Part shown: piece after piece, positions 54,215-63,921 of the stretch
How the letters are laid out: each line of letters starts with the position of its first letter
How positions within the stretch are numbered: the first letter of the stretch is position 1
Assembly (NCBI RefSeq): GCF_900114645.1
Contig: NZ_FOTR01000003.1
Span: 186,001 to 250,000, forward strand
DNA from: Gracilibacillus orientalis
GTDB taxonomy: Bacteria; Bacillota; Bacilli; Bacillales; Amphibacillaceae
Direction: 5' to 3'
DNA length: 64,000 bases
Position numbers and translations under genes: made by a program
Notes under the pieces: generated by a model
Told to the model about the DNA's origin: nothing
The model's database searches: none
What the model saw: the letters and a program-made list of their open reading frames with translations, nothing else

Positions 54215-55036
54215 CTACTTGGATCGAACAAAATGATCAGCAGGAATTTCCGGGGTTGTTAAATCTCCTATTCCAATTTCTATACCATATTCTCCGTGAT
54301 AATCTGTTCCGCCTGTTTTGAGAAGGTTATATTGATTAGCTAGTTCTATTACCCTCTGATGATCTGCTTTAGTGTGATCAGGATGCGCTAACTCAATGCC
54401 TCCTAAACCTATATCGACTAGTTCAGGGATAAGATCATAAGAATTTAACTGACCTGGATGTGCAACGACTGCAATGCCGCCATCTAAGACAATTGCTTTT
54501 ACGGCATCAAATACGTCAACATAGGCAATATCTCTGTTCGCGACACCATCTCCCTTAAATAGTGCTCGATATACTTTTTTATAATCCTCTGAAGTGTAAG
54601 GTTCAGTTGTAATATGGTCCATAATATGTTGCTTATAGATCGCTTGGGATGGTTTGGCTGTCTGCGCAATTTCATCTTGATCAATACCATAATCTAATGA
54701 ACGAATTTGCTCGATTTGCCAGAGTGAATTCTCATGTCTGCGTTTTAATAACGGGGCACATAATTCGTGAATGTGTGGTGCATCTGTTCGGTAGTGATAG
54801 CCTAACACATGAACCTTTCTATCGCGTTTATAGTCATAGGCAGAGATCTCAATTCCTGGGATAACATCCACTCCATACTTTTTCCCTAATGCTTGAATTT
54901 CCGTCCATCGCGCAACCGTATCGTGATCTACAATACTCATATGCGTAACTCCTTCTTTTACAGCTTGTTTCATCAATTCTTCCACAGAATTAGAACCGTC
55001 AGAATAATAACTATGTACATGTAAGTCAGCCTTCAT
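54215..55036 (-). CDS. PHP-domain phosphoesterase of the C-P lyase operon
   Basis: A 273-aa PHP-family protein with the metal-site motifs MKADLHVHSYYSDGS, SIVDHDTVARW, IPGIEISAY, VVAHPGQ and the final GGTDYHGEYG. It is the last gene of the phn operon, its ATG overlapping the end of phnL. E. coli uses the metallo-beta-lactamase-like PhnP to open 5-phosphoribosyl 1,2-cyclic phosphate; PHP-family enzymes (PhnPP) do related work in organisms without PhnP, and this gene's place suggests that role. ATG 55036 is chosen over 55051 from the GAAGGTG site. Confidence 0.85.
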   Translation of the reverse strand: MKADLHVHSYYSDGSNSVEELMKQAVKEGVTHMSIVDHDTVARWTEIQALGKKYGVDVIPGIEISAYDYKRDRKVHVLGYHYRTDAPHIHELCAPLLKRRHENSLWQIEQIRSLDYGIDQDEIAQTAKPSQAIYKQHIMDHITTEPYTSEDYKKVYRALFKGDGVANRDIAYVDVFDAVKAIVLDGGIAVVAHPGQLNSYDLIPELVDIGLGGIELAHPDHTKADHQRVIELANQYNLLKTGGTDYHGEYGIEIGIGDLTTPEIPADHFVRSK

Positions 55037-55748
55037 GCAGAACACCTTCAAACGCTAGCGACATTTGATTGGTTTTCATATCGAATACCTTATCACACAA
55101 TCCCTCCATAAATTCAATATCGTGAAAGATTCCGACTAATGTAGTACCTTGTTGCTTTAGTTTTTCAATCATTTCCCGCACCTTTATTTTGGAATGTTGA
55201 TCCAAGCTGGCAGTTGGTTCATCGAGCAGTAACAATCGTGGCTTCTTAACAGTGGCCATTGCTATATTTAATCTTAATTTTTCACCACCGGAAAAGGTAT
55301 TCGGATAACTATCCCACAATGCCGGATCCATTTCGAAATGGGTTAATGCATTTTCCGCTTCTGTACGAGCCGTTTCTCTTGTTTCACCCATTTCCAACAG
55401 CGCATTCTGAACAAGCTCACGACAGGTCGTTCTCGGCATTACATTTAAGAATTGAGATACATAACCAATTTCATTTTTACGCAAGAAAATCATTTCTCGT
55501 TCTGTTGCCTGAGCTAAATCAATTCGGCCAAGTTGCTTCGATTGGTAAATAATCTCACCAGCATCCGGCAGATAGGTTCGGTAAATACTTTTTAAAATGG
55601 TGGACTTCCCGCTACCGCTTTTTCCAATGATTCCAATAAACTCCCCAGCGTCCATCGAAAATTGGATATTATTAACGGCAGGAATCGTTTTATTCAAGTG
55701 ATGAATGGTAAAAGCCTTGCCGAATCCATTAAGTTCTACTATTGTCAT
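55026..55748 (-). CDS. phnL: C-P lyase complex ABC-type ATPase PhnL
   Basis: A 240-aa ABC-type ATPase. Walker A is GIIGKSGSGKSTILKSIY (about 39-50), the signature TFSGGEKLRLNIAMA and Walker B RLLLLDEPTASLDQ. PhnL sequence cues are the long insertion DAGEIIYQSKQLGRIDLAQA and YVSQFLNVMPRTTCRELVQ. It binds the C-P lyase core with PhnK rather than a membrane permease. Gene order here is K-M-L, whereas the E. coli order is K-L-M. Confidence 0.93.
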   Translation of the reverse strand: MTIVELNGFGKAFTIHHLNKTIPAVNNIQFSMDAGEFIGIIGKSGSGKSTILKSIYRTYLPDAGEIIYQSKQLGRIDLAQATEREMIFLRKNEIGYVSQFLNVMPRTTCRELVQNALLEMGETRETARTEAENALTHFEMDPALWDSYPNTFSGGEKLRLNIAMATVKKPRLLLLDEPTASLDQHSKIKVREMIEKLKQQGTTLVGIFHDIEFMEGLCDKVFDMKTNQMSLAFEGVLHEG

Positions 55749-55750
55749 GC

Positions 55751-56941
55751 TTATACCCCCTTCTCATTCATACGGTAATTCATCGTTGTCATTAACTCGC
55801 CATTTACCATGGTTTTGGTAAGCACCGGATACCCATCCTCCATGCGTTCAATCATGAGCAGATCTGCTTTCTTTCCTGGTTTAATCGAACCAATCTCGGC
55901 ATCCATTGATACAGCCTCGGCCGGATTCAATGTCACCATCATAAACATCTTGTGTAAATCCTCGCCTTTATCATGTAATTGAAAAATGGCATGAAGTAAT
56001 GCAGCTGGATAATAATCACTACATAAAATATCGGCATAGCCATACTCTATCGCTTCCGTAGCAGAAAGGTTGCCAGAATGAGAACCACCTAATAATATAT
56101 TTGGTGCACCAATAATAGTCTGAAGTCCTTGTTGTTTTGCTTCTCTAGCAACATCAAGCGTGATCGGGAACTCACTTATCGTCGTTCCGTATGATTTCAC
56201 TAACTCTAGCTTTTGAACATGATCATCATCATGAGAGGCAATCGCAATTCCTTTAGCTTGAGCTAATTCTGCTACCTCTGTTATTTTTTCCATTGTTAAT
56301 AATTCGGTACTTTTTCTTTCAGCAATTAATACACTTACTTCATCGTCTGAGAGGTTGCGATGAATTTTGATATTTTCTCTATAAATTTCTAAATTACGAT
56401 ACTGCCCTTGGCCTGGTGTATGATCCATAAATGATAGTAAGTGAACTTTATCTTCATGAATATTATCCATGAGTTGGTCAATACCTTGAATATTATCCAA
56501 CTCAAACCGGGCATGTAATCTATGACGAATCATGTGCAGCTGATGGTGTGCCTGGTGAATAGTATCGACCATCCGCTGCATATTTTCAAGATGACGGATA
56601 TGTTTATTGGTCATTTTTTCTTTACGATAAAAAGAAAGCGAATGGAACATGGTTGTGATTCCGTGACCGATTAAAATCTTCTCAGCTTCTCTTAAACTAA
56701 GATTAAAATCCATTACACATGAAGGTCTCGGTGATACCACCGACTCAATATAATCTGAATGAATATCAATAAATCCAGGGGAAATATAACCACCGTTAGC
56801 ATTGATTAATCTCGCATCTCTATAACTACTTATCTCCCCTTCATGGATAATCGCGTGAATGACATCACCTTTCACCACCACGGCATGATTTTCTAATATG
56901 GTATTCTCCGTTATTACCTTTCCATTATGAATAATGTACAA
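55751..56941 (-). CDS. phnM: Alkylphosphonate triphosphate hydrolase PhnM
   Basis: A 396-aa amidohydrolase-superfamily enzyme that releases pyrophosphate from the ribose 1-phosphonate 5-triphosphate intermediate. Metal ligands appear in GFIDIHSDYIE, ASHDDDHVQKLEL and the late DILCSDYYPAALL; PSCVMDFNLSLREAEKIL is PhnM-specific. The frame opens upstream at 56992 and overlaps phnK, but TTG 56941 has an AGGAGG site 9 nt away and gives the normal N-terminus (YIIHNGKVITENTILE), so I use it. Confidence 0.93.
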   Translation of the reverse strand: MYIIHNGKVITENTILENHAVVVKGDVIHAIIHEGEISSYRDARLINANGGYISPGFIDIHSDYIESVVSPRPSCVMDFNLSLREAEKILIGHGITTMFHSLSFYRKEKMTNKHIRHLENMQRMVDTIHQAHHQLHMIRHRLHARFELDNIQGIDQLMDNIHEDKVHLLSFMDHTPGQGQYRNLEIYRENIKIHRNLSDDEVSVLIAERKSTELLTMEKITEVAELAQAKGIAIASHDDDHVQKLELVKSYGTTISEFPITLDVAREAKQQGLQTIIGAPNILLGGSHSGNLSATEAIEYGYADILCSDYYPAALLHAIFQLHDKGEDLHKMFMMVTLNPAEAVSMDAEIGSIKPGKKADLLMIERMEDGYPVLTKTMVNGELMTTMNYRMNEKGV

Positions 56942-56954
56942 TGTTATCAGCCTC

Positions 56955-57794
56955 CTATAATAACGAGTAAACGAGTTGCTGTGTATATTCATGTTGCGGA
57001 TCTTCCAATATTTGATCGGTTAAACCATTTTCAATAACTTCTCCATTTAACATTACAATTGAACGATCGGCTAGCATGCGTATCACAGCAAGATCGTGGG
57101 AAACAACTACCATACTTATATGCAGTTCACGCTGAATTTGTTTAATCAAATCCAATACACTCGCTTGAACGGATAAATCCAAACCTGTCGTCACTTCATC
57201 TAGAAACAAAATAGGTGGGTTATTCGAAAGAGCCTTCGCAATCTGAACGCGCTGTTGCATGCCACCAGAAAAGTATTGTGGTTCTTCTTTCATTCTTCTT
57301 AAGGGAATATGGACATTTTCCAGTAATTCTTTACTACGCTTTTCGATATTGCTAACATTGCGATTTCCTGCTGCGATCATTTTTTCGGCAATGTTGCCAA
57401 TGGAAGAGAATTTCATTTTGAGTCCATCTACAGGATTTTGATACACCATTCCGTAGATGTAATTGCGAATATACCTTTTTTGTTGAGAAGAAAGGCTTAA
57501 AACATTTTGACCTGTTAATTCTGATTGATTAATATACACTGCTCCTGATGTCATGCTACTGTCAAAATAAAGCCCTTGGAGCATGGTTGACTTACCACTG
57601 CCACTCTCTCCAACGATCCCAAGTACTTCTCCAGGGTATAAGTCAAAGGAGACATCCCGAACAGCGTGTACGGTACCACACACGGTACAATAATTTTTTT
57701 CGAGATAAACACTTTCTTTATCAAAACAATGAGGACAGCCTTCACCAAATTGTTTTTGTAAATGTTTGACTTGTAAGATAGGCTTTTCATACAT
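56955..57794 (-). CDS. phnK: C-P lyase complex ABC-type ATPase PhnK with zinc-ribbon insert
   Basis: A 279-aa ATPase. Walker A is GIVGESGSGKSTMLQGLY, signature YFSGGMQQRVQIAKAL, Walker B PILFLDEVTTGLD. It differs from the E. coli form in an insert between the first strands (about 18-42) with CPHC and CTVCG, a likely zinc ribbon. It overlaps phnJ by 8 bp. PhnK docks on the PhnGHIJ core and is needed for phosphonate use in vivo. The lower-case insert is also known to me from other Gram-positive phn operons, but I cannot check frequency. Confidence 0.92.
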   Translation of the reverse strand: MYEKPILQVKHLQKQFGEGCPHCFDKESVYLEKNYCTVCGTVHAVRDVSFDLYPGEVLGIVGESGSGKSTMLQGLYFDSSMTSGAVYINQSELTGQNVLSLSSQQKRYIRNYIYGMVYQNPVDGLKMKFSSIGNIAEKMIAAGNRNVSNIEKRSKELLENVHIPLRRMKEEPQYFSGGMQQRVQIAKALSNNPPILFLDEVTTGLDLSVQASVLDLIKQIQRELHISMVVVSHDLAVIRMLADRSIVMLNGEVIENGLTDQILEDPQHEYTQQLVYSLL

Positions 57795-58653
57795 AACTGT
57801 TCTCCACCTCTACCTTCTCTTCACTATTCAACTGCTCCATACAATAGCTGGTATCATTGCATTGATGGGTTCTCTCTCCTGTATCTGGATCAATTATTTC
57901 ATCAAGGAATACGTCTGTTGATCCACATAGCTTACATGCTTTTCCTTCAAATGATTCAACAGTAAAAGGGTAGTCATCAAATGCTAGTGATTCGACGCTC
58001 GTATATGGGGGAACAGCAAATATTTTCTTTTCCCTGCCTGCACCTAATAAAATTAATCCTTTGGATTGATGCATTTTCGGATTATCAAATCTCGGAATCG
58101 GACTTGGAGTCATCACATATCGGCCATTGACATATACAGGGTGTGAGGCTCCAGTAGACATTCTGCCAAATTTCATAATTTGCTCAAACAAAAGTAGCCA
58201 TGCACCACTATAATCATCCTCCGCATGCATTCTTTTCGTCATATATTCTCTCGCATCCACTTTTCGGAGTGGCTCTGGATTTGGGACTTGTAATACGAGA
58301 ATCTGATCCTCTTTTAATGCTTTCTCTGGAATGCGATGCCGGGATTGGATAATATCAGCTTCTTGTGTTTTTTCGGTAACCGAAACACCTGTCGTATGCT
58401 GTACCAGTTTTTTAATACTAACAGCATTTACAGATTCATCTGCACCCTGATCTATCACTTTTAATACATCATTTCTGCCGATAAGGGAAAGCGTCAATTG
58501 TAAACCACCAGTTCCCCAGCCTCTTGCTATCGGCATTTCTCTCGATGCGAAAGGAACCTGGTAACCTGGAATCGCCACCGCCTTTAATGTTGCTCTTCGT
58601 ATCTCCTTCTTCGACCCTTCATCAAAAAAAGCAAAATGCGGTTTAGCTATCAT
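57787..58653 (-). CDS. phnJ: Carbon-phosphorus lyase radical-SAM subunit PhnJ
   Basis: A 288-aa protein that cleaves the C-P bond of ribose 1-alkylphosphonate 5-phosphate. The cluster cysteines match the E. coli spacing: CKLC, then 21 residues, C, then 5 residues, C (CNDTSYC) near the C-terminus. Other PhnJ marks are AIPGYQVPFASREMPIARGW and TVESFEGKACKLCG. ATG 58653 follows AGGAGGAGAG; an upstream frame start at 58686 lies inside phnI and is not used. It overlaps phnI by 11 bp. Confidence 0.96.
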   Translation of the reverse strand: MIAKPHFAFFDEGSKKEIRRATLKAVAIPGYQVPFASREMPIARGWGTGGLQLTLSLIGRNDVLKVIDQGADESVNAVSIKKLVQHTTGVSVTEKTQEADIIQSRHRIPEKALKEDQILVLQVPNPEPLRKVDAREYMTKRMHAEDDYSGAWLLLFEQIMKFGRMSTGASHPVYVNGRYVMTPSPIPRFDNPKMHQSKGLILLGAGREKKIFAVPPYTSVESLAFDDYPFTVESFEGKACKLCGSTDVFLDEIIDPDTGERTHQCNDTSYCMEQLNSEEKVEVENSYV

Positions 58654-59758
58654 TGGACTCTCCTCCTTTCTTAACTTGACGCACACTATCCAATTCTGAC
58701 TGGAACGTAACGTAATGTGGCAGCTTCAAGTGAGAAATAAACCCAGTTGACTCAACCGAATCTATATGTAACAACACAAATTCTTCATCATGAGTTGGAA
58801 ATTCACCATGTGGCTTTTGTAAACATTGATCCAATATACTCATGGCGATTGCTTTTGTTTCATTTTGTCCGAAACTGATGCCATAGCCTATTTCAAATTC
58901 CAATTCTTCTTTTTGGTTATTGTTCTTTACGGTGACAGGTACAAAAGATTCTACTTCAGTTAATTGCACATCACCGATATAAAATGAATCATCTTGCTCA
59001 CTATCTTCTTCATATGGATGCTGTACGTGAATCGGAACAGAACCAACTCTAACTTCTCCAATAGTTGGATGCACTTGGCCATAACCACGTAAAGATGCAT
59101 ACCCTAAAGAAGTAACAGCACCAGTCTGACCTCTTGTCAAAACTTGCAACCTTTCACTTCGTCCAGTCGGAAATTGAATGCTTTCCTTCGTAATATCATT
59201 AGGAGGAGTGTCATCCAATGGATATCTTTCAAATAATCCTTCTGCACGTAGATAATCGACTACTTTCGGAAAAAACTGAAGATCCTTATCTGGATGGTCC
59301 GCTTTCATTCGTTCATGATATGTTCTTAACCAGTTTTGATTTTCTTCTTTGCTTTCTTTCACTAAATCAAAATCCAGTAACCGGTGGGCATAATCATTTG
59401 TAGAACCTAGCAGTTGACCTCCCGGAATATCTTTGAAGCTGGCAGAAACCCTTCTTTCGACAAACATATCCTCGGTATCTACCGTTTCACTGTAGTAATG
59501 ACGAGGCAAAGTGGAGCGGTGAGCACGCAATAAGAAAACCGCTTCTTCCATGCTCCCTCTAGCTTGTTTGATAGCAAGAGCTGCTAAAAAAGGGGCATAT
59601 AAGCTCGCTTCTGACATAACCTGATCTACTAAATGACGCATCGTTGCTAAAACGGTATTAATTTCAACTACTTCTGCTTCTTTTAAACGATCATATTTCA
59701 ATCTGTCCAGTGACGCTTCAATCGCTTCTGTACCACCTTTTACTGCAACATATCCCAT
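58643..59758 (-). CDS. phnI: C-P lyase core subunit PhnI
   Basis: A 371-aa protein that, with PhnG, PhnH and PhnL, transfers the phosphonate to the ribose of ATP, displacing adenine. It begins MGYVAVKGGTEAIEASLDRL, the normal PhnI start, and has QIRLVVDQVMSEASLYA-like LVDQVMSEASLYAPFLAALA and GYASLRGYGQVHPTIGEVRVG. Its length is close to the E. coli protein (354 aa). The ATG overlaps the phnH stop, and the stop overlaps the phnJ start. Confidence 0.96.
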   Translation of the reverse strand: MGYVAVKGGTEAIEASLDRLKYDRLKEAEVVEINTVLATMRHLVDQVMSEASLYAPFLAALAIKQARGSMEEAVFLLRAHRSTLPRHYYSETVDTEDMFVERRVSASFKDIPGGQLLGSTNDYAHRLLDFDLVKESKEENQNWLRTYHERMKADHPDKDLQFFPKVVDYLRAEGLFERYPLDDTPPNDITKESIQFPTGRSERLQVLTRGQTGAVTSLGYASLRGYGQVHPTIGEVRVGSVPIHVQHPYEEDSEQDDSFYIGDVQLTEVESFVPVTVKNNNQKEELEFEIGYGISFGQNETKAIAMSILDQCLQKPHGEFPTHDEEFVLLHIDSVESTGFISHLKLPHYVTFQSELDSVRQVKKGGESNDS

Positions 59759-60360
59759 TAAACCACCTCCGTTATCGTTACAGCTGTTGTTCTTGGTATA
59801 CAGGCAATCTGGCTTGAGAAATCAGCAAACACTAAATCAATACCTAATGGATACTCTTTCACCTTATCGTTCCTTCTTTGCCAAAAATCCTGTTGGATAC
59901 CTGTCTGTAGTTGCTGGGTACCATTGATGCCAGGACCACTTAAAGAAAGTGCAGAGATATTAGACAATAGGCCACTTTCAATAATCCATGTCGCTGATTG
60001 TTGTGGATCATGGAGATTTCCAGTCTTACATTCTAGTAAAGCTTGATTCATTTGGTACTCTGGTGCATCCTGAAGTAATAAAATAAAATCCGCTTCGTCA
60101 ACCGGTGCTATCCGTGACATGTTATAAGACGAGAGAATTTCTATTAATCTTGCTTTTTTCTCTTCACTTGCCACTACATGAAATGTCACTTCTGCATCTA
60201 AAACGGTTAATGCACATAAAAAGAAGGCATGATTACATGGGAGGTCATCTTCTAATTTTTCTGTGATATTGTTCAGGTTTGAAATACTTCCGGGTCTAGA
60301 CATACTGTGTACAACTTTCCGGTAAACTTGCTGCAGATCATGAATTTGATCAATAACCAT
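59758..60360 (-). CDS. phnH: C-P lyase core subunit PhnH
   Basis: A 200-aa PhnH. Typical segments are YRKVVHSMSRPGSISNL at the start (QxxFRxxLxAMSRPG family pattern), SATWIIESGLL and LSLSGPGINGTQQLQ. The frame opens at TTG 60378, but ATG 60360, 6 nt after GAGGTGA, is the better start. It is a structural partner of PhnI, PhnG and PhnJ in the core complex. Confidence 0.93.
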   Translation of the reverse strand: MVIDQIHDLQQVYRKVVHSMSRPGSISNLNNITEKLEDDLPCNHAFFLCALTVLDAEVTFHVVASEEKKARLIEILSSYNMSRIAPVDEADFILLLQDAPEYQMNQALLECKTGNLHDPQQSATWIIESGLLSNISALSLSGPGINGTQQLQTGIQQDFWQRRNDKVKEYPLGIDLVFADFSSQIACIPRTTAVTITEVV

Positions 60361-60384
60361 TTCTATCACCTCAGACAATGTATA

Positions 60385-60807
60385 TTAAACTTCCATCGTT
60401 TCGAAATTAACTTTTGTTTTTAATATTTCGGCTTGTTCTTTCACTTTTTGTTGATGGATTTTTTCAGCTGCGGTTTCTAATTGTGTTTGCCATGTAGCCG
60501 TCACAGGTAAATCAGCTCGATAAGCTGCATCAATAATAGCCAGATGCTCGGCAAGCTCTTCTTTCATACCAATAACGATTCCTATTCCTATCGATTGATT
60601 CACCTCTATCTTGGCTTCAGTTACTAAAACTTCCCCAAGATAAAATAAAGATTTTTTGGCAGTTTCCCTCATTTTAATCATGGTCAATCCATAGTGAGGT
60701 TCTTCAATTTCACGATATTCGTAGTTTTGCATAACGCTCTCTGCCAGTTCTTTCGCTAGTGCGCCACCATCTTGAATCAATATTTCCGTTCGTTGTTTTC
60801 TCTTCAT
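60385..60807 (-). CDS. phnG: C-P lyase core subunit PhnG
   Basis: A 140-aa PhnG, the smallest core subunit. The conserved segment GLTMIKMRETAKKSLFYLGEVLVTEA is seen, followed by GIGIVIGMKEELAEHLAIIDAAYRA. Ribosome site AGGAGG lies 10 nt before the ATG. It is separated from the regulator gene phnF by 84 bp, in which no terminator is evident. Confidence 0.92.
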   Translation of the reverse strand: MKRKQRTEILIQDGGALAKELAESVMQNYEYREIEEPHYGLTMIKMRETAKKSLFYLGEVLVTEAKIEVNQSIGIGIVIGMKEELAEHLAIIDAAYRADLPVTATWQTQLETAAEKIHQQKVKEQAEILKTKVNFETMEV

Positions 60808-60891
60808 TTTCCTAAAACCTCCTCACACCTTCAGCATATCTTGTTGCCAAGTTATTGTCTTTACTATAATTGTTAAGATTCTGTAAAAAGA

Positions 60892-61617
60892 TCAGGAATC
60901 TCTGCTAACATTGTATTTAAATTTATTACTACGGTATAAAACCTTTGTATGCTCTAATATCTTGGCAGAAGAGGCATCCACACAATTACTCTCAATCATA
61001 ATCAGCGGCTCCATACTTTTACATGAAAGCAATTGTTGTTCCGTGAGTGTTGGAAAAGTAGCACTGAGCAAGCTATTTCGATTAATAAGTTCCGTGTACC
61101 CAAGTTGTCTGTAATAAGCAAACATCGATTGAATATGGGAGCCATCCTCTTGAATATCCGGAAATACCGTTTGATTAATATAAGACGTATGTATAGCAAT
61201 CGGTTCCTCCTGAATAAAGCGTAATCTACTAATTTTATAGATATTATCTTCAGAATTCGCTGTTAATTGGTCATAAATTTGCTGATCAAATTCAATCCGT
61301 TCACAACAAATATTCTTTGTAATAAGCTGGTGCCCTGACTTTTTCATTTTGTCCGTAAAGCTAGACTTACCATTTAGATTCAACTCCACCTGGAATGACT
61401 CATTATTAATATATCTGCCAACACCTCGCCGGGAATAAATAAAGCCTCGCTCCTCCAGCTTGGCTAAAGTCCTGCGAACGGTAGTCCTCGGAACACGGTA
61501 TTGATCGGCTAACTCATTTTCTGAAGGAAGTTTTTCGCCAACCTTAAACTTCTTTGCGATAATTTTCTGCATCAGATCATCTAGTATTTTTAACTCGATA
61601 TCTACCGAAATTATCAT
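60892..61617 (-). CDS. phnF: GntR/HutC-family regulator of phosphonate genes (PhnF-like)
   Basis: A 241-aa regulator with an N-terminal winged helix (GEKLPSENELADQYRVPRTTVRRTLAKLEERGFIYSRRG split over residues 27-65) and a UTRA ligand domain (IEFDQQIYDQLTANSED, KISRLRFIQEEPIAIHTSYI). It lies inside the phn operon, directly before phnG, as PhnF does in other bacteria. The ATG at 61617 overlaps the end of the transferase gene. Operator sequence not identified. Confidence 0.85.
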   Translation of the reverse strand: MIISVDIELKILDDLMQKIIAKKFKVGEKLPSENELADQYRVPRTTVRRTLAKLEERGFIYSRRGVGRYINNESFQVELNLNGKSSFTDKMKKSGHQLITKNICCERIEFDQQIYDQLTANSEDNIYKISRLRFIQEEPIAIHTSYINQTVFPDIQEDGSHIQSMFAYYRQLGYTELINRNSLLSATFPTLTEQQLLSCKSMEPLIMIESNCVDASSAKILEHTKVLYRSNKFKYNVSRDS

Positions 61618-62267
61618 TACCTCCCGTCGGTACGCTTCGTTCCATATTTAGACAAGAAACGTTCCATATTATTTAAATCCTGAAACCTTTCTTCCAACAA
61701 TTCTCTTGACCAATCCCACCATGCTATTTCCTGTAATTGGGCAGCTTCTTCAACTGAAAAACGGTCTTTGATCCATTTCGCCGGTACTCCAGCTACCATT
61801 GTATAAGGTGCCACATCCTTCGTAACAATAGCTCCTGCTCCAACAACAGCTCCATTGCCGATTGTTATGCCAGGCATAATAATAGCATTATGACCAATCC
61901 AAACATCATGTCCAATATGGACTGGATAACTACGACGCCAATCAAAAAATTCATAATCATCTTCATCAGAAAATCCATAACGTGCCAGTCGATAGGTAGC
62001 ATGGTGTTGTGTCACCCTCCAGGTAGGATGATTACCCGGGTTAATCCTGACGTGTGAAGCAATCGAGCAAAACTTTCCAATCGTTGCATAAATAATTTGG
62101 ACATCACCAGCCGTATAACTGTAATCACCTATCTGTGATTCTATTATTTTGGATTGAGGGCCAACATCTGTCCAATCTCCTAGTGTAGTATCCGTAACGT
62201 TAGCGGTGTGGTGAATAACAGGATTCTTTGTTAATCTTTTCTTATCAGAATTTATGGACTGAGACAT
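61617..62267 (-). CDS. Hexapeptide-repeat acyltransferase of phosphonate operons
   Basis: A 216-aa left-handed beta-helix transferase. Hexapeptide repeats are visible as [23 protein letters not shown], then [33 protein letters not shown], and the catalytic-type histidine lies in [18 protein letters not shown]. The family matches the phosphonate-metabolism hexapeptide transferase group (TIGR03308) and xenobiotic acetyltransferases. A role in acylating aminophosphonates, like PhnO, is plausible but unproved. It sits between phnE and phnF. Confidence 0.85.
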   Translation of the reverse strand: MSQSINSDKKRLTKNPVIHHTANVTDTTLGDWTDVGPQSKIIESQIGDYSYTAGDVQIIYATIGKFCSIASHVRINPGNHPTWRVTQHHATYRLARYGFSDEDDYEFFDWRRSYPVHIGHDVWIGHNAIIMPGITIGNGAVVGAGAIVTKDVAPYTMVAGVPAKWIKDRFSVEEAAQLQEIAWWDWSRELLEERFQDLNNMERFLSKYGTKRTDGR

Positions 62268-62292
62268 ATCCTTTTTTCTCTCCTTAGCATTA

Positions 62293-63123
62293 TTAAACTT
62301 TAAGCTTCAGACGATTACTGATCATCTCAACAGAAAAAATCATGACAAATATTACAATGGTAATAAACAAAGCACTATTAAAATCATAGGTTCTCATCGC
62401 ACGTGTTAATTCCCATCCGATACCACCGGCACCTACTAAACCAAGAATAGTAGATTCTCCAATATCTATCTCCAAACGTAAAATAGTCCAGGATAACAGT
62501 GCCGTAAATACAGTAGGAATAACTCCTTGAGCAATGATTTGAAACCAGTTAGCACCAGCTGCCTTTAATGCCTCTATTTTTCCACCATCCATTTCCTCTA
62601 CAGATTGAGCGAATACTTTAATTAACATCCCAAGGCTGTGGATAGCAATAGCCAGTACACCTGGTAAAGGTCCTAATCCTACTGCCACTATAAAAATAAG
62701 CGCCCAAACTATCGTTGGAATGACACGCATCAATGTAGCAAATCCTTTAATCGTTCTTGCAAACAGTTTATTCGTCGTTATATTCTCAGCTGCTAGAAAT
62801 GCTAATACTAAAGAAATAACAACCGCAATTACCGTTCCTAAAATGGCGACTTGTAATGATTCTATCGCAGCTGGAATGACATATTGCCATTCACTAAAAT
62901 CGGGCGGGAACATTTCCCCAAGCATTGTAAAAAACTCAATAGTACCTACCCACAAGTTAGTGTAATCGATATTCAACTGATAAAGGCTGAACACGAATAG
63001 TAATACGCCACAAATGACAATTATTTTTAAAAACCTGTCACCTTTTGGCTTTGCGATATCTTCTTTGTCACTCGACACCAGAGGATAAATATTTTGCTTC
63101 TCCTTTCCGATTTGCTGGCTCAT
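62293..63123 (-). CDS. phnE: Phosphonate ABC transporter permease PhnE (second copy)
   Basis: A 276-aa membrane protein with six helices. The coupling loop is [20 protein letters not shown], followed by [17 protein letters not shown]; this spacing is specific to the PhnE group. It pairs with the other PhnE (63120-63905), whose stop overlaps its start (ATGA). The two probably form a heterodimeric channel rather than the homodimer of E. coli. Confidence 0.94.
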   Translation of the reverse strand: MSQQIGKEKQNIYPLVSSDKEDIAKPKGDRFLKIIVICGVLLFVFSLYQLNIDYTNLWVGTIEFFTMLGEMFPPDFSEWQYVIPAAIESLQVAILGTVIAVVISLVLAFLAAENITTNKLFARTIKGFATLMRVIPTIVWALIFIVAVGLGPLPGVLAIAIHSLGMLIKVFAQSVEEMDGGKIEALKAAGANWFQIIAQGVIPTVFTALLSWTILRLEIDIGESTILGLVGAGGIGWELTRAMRTYDFNSALFITIVIFVMIFSVEMISNRLKLKV

Positions 63124-63905
63124 ATGATCCGCTCCCTTATCTTGCTAGTTAAAAACTCAGTAGAAAGAATCAGGATCAGTACTAAAATAATCGCCATACT
63201 AACTTCCTTATACTGAAAAAGCTTGATACCTTTCTGTATTGCGAAACCGATACCACCGCCACCTACCATGCCAATAATGGTCGAGGCACGGATATTTAAC
63301 TCTAAGTTATATAACGACCATGCAACAAAACCTGGGAGGAATTGAGGGAAGACACCTTGGGCTAATATTTGAAAATAATTAGAACCAGTTGCATGGAGCG
63401 CTTCGATTTTTCCTGTATCGATTTCTTCTAACGTGTCTGCAAACACCCTCGTTAAAAACCCGATGGAACCAAGAATTAATGATAAAGTACCTACTGTCAC
63501 ACCAATACCATATGATGCCACTAGGATTAACGCCCAAATCAAGCCCGGAATATTACGGATAATCGAAGTGAATGCTCTTACTACTACCTGTATAACAGGA
63601 TGTGGTGTTGTGGTGCTTGCAGCGAGAAAGGACAACACTAGTGCAATACCCGCTCCTATCACCATACCAACAAATCCCATATATAACGTTTCTAAAATAG
63701 CATCTAGCAAACTATTGGAAGCTGATACATCAGGTGGTAACAAATCCAGAAACACAAAGTTGCTAATTAACCCAATTCCAGAAAAAACTTCATAAAAGGA
63801 AAAGTCAGTACCAATCGCCGACCATACTGTCAATCCGCAGACAAAAACAAGGATTACTATTGTCTGAAGACGCTTTGTTTTTCTTATATCTTTTATTTCT
63901 CCCAT
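63120..63905 (-). CDS. phnE: Phosphonate ABC transporter permease PhnE (first copy)
   Basis: A 261-aa membrane protein with six helices. Coupling loop EEIDTGKIEALHATGSNYFQ, then ILAQGVFPQFLPGFVAWSLY. It is about one-third identical by eye to the second copy. It follows the phnD gene by 16 bp and is translationally coupled to the next permease. Confidence 0.94.
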   Translation of the reverse strand: MGEIKDIRKTKRLQTIVILVFVCGLTVWSAIGTDFSFYEVFSGIGLISNFVFLDLLPPDVSASNSLLDAILETLYMGFVGMVIGAGIALVLSFLAASTTTPHPVIQVVVRAFTSIIRNIPGLIWALILVASYGIGVTVGTLSLILGSIGFLTRVFADTLEEIDTGKIEALHATGSNYFQILAQGVFPQFLPGFVAWSLYNLELNIRASTIIGMVGGGGIGFAIQKGIKLFQYKEVSMAIILVLILILSTEFLTSKIRERII

Positions 63906-63921
63906 TCACGATCACCTTTCC

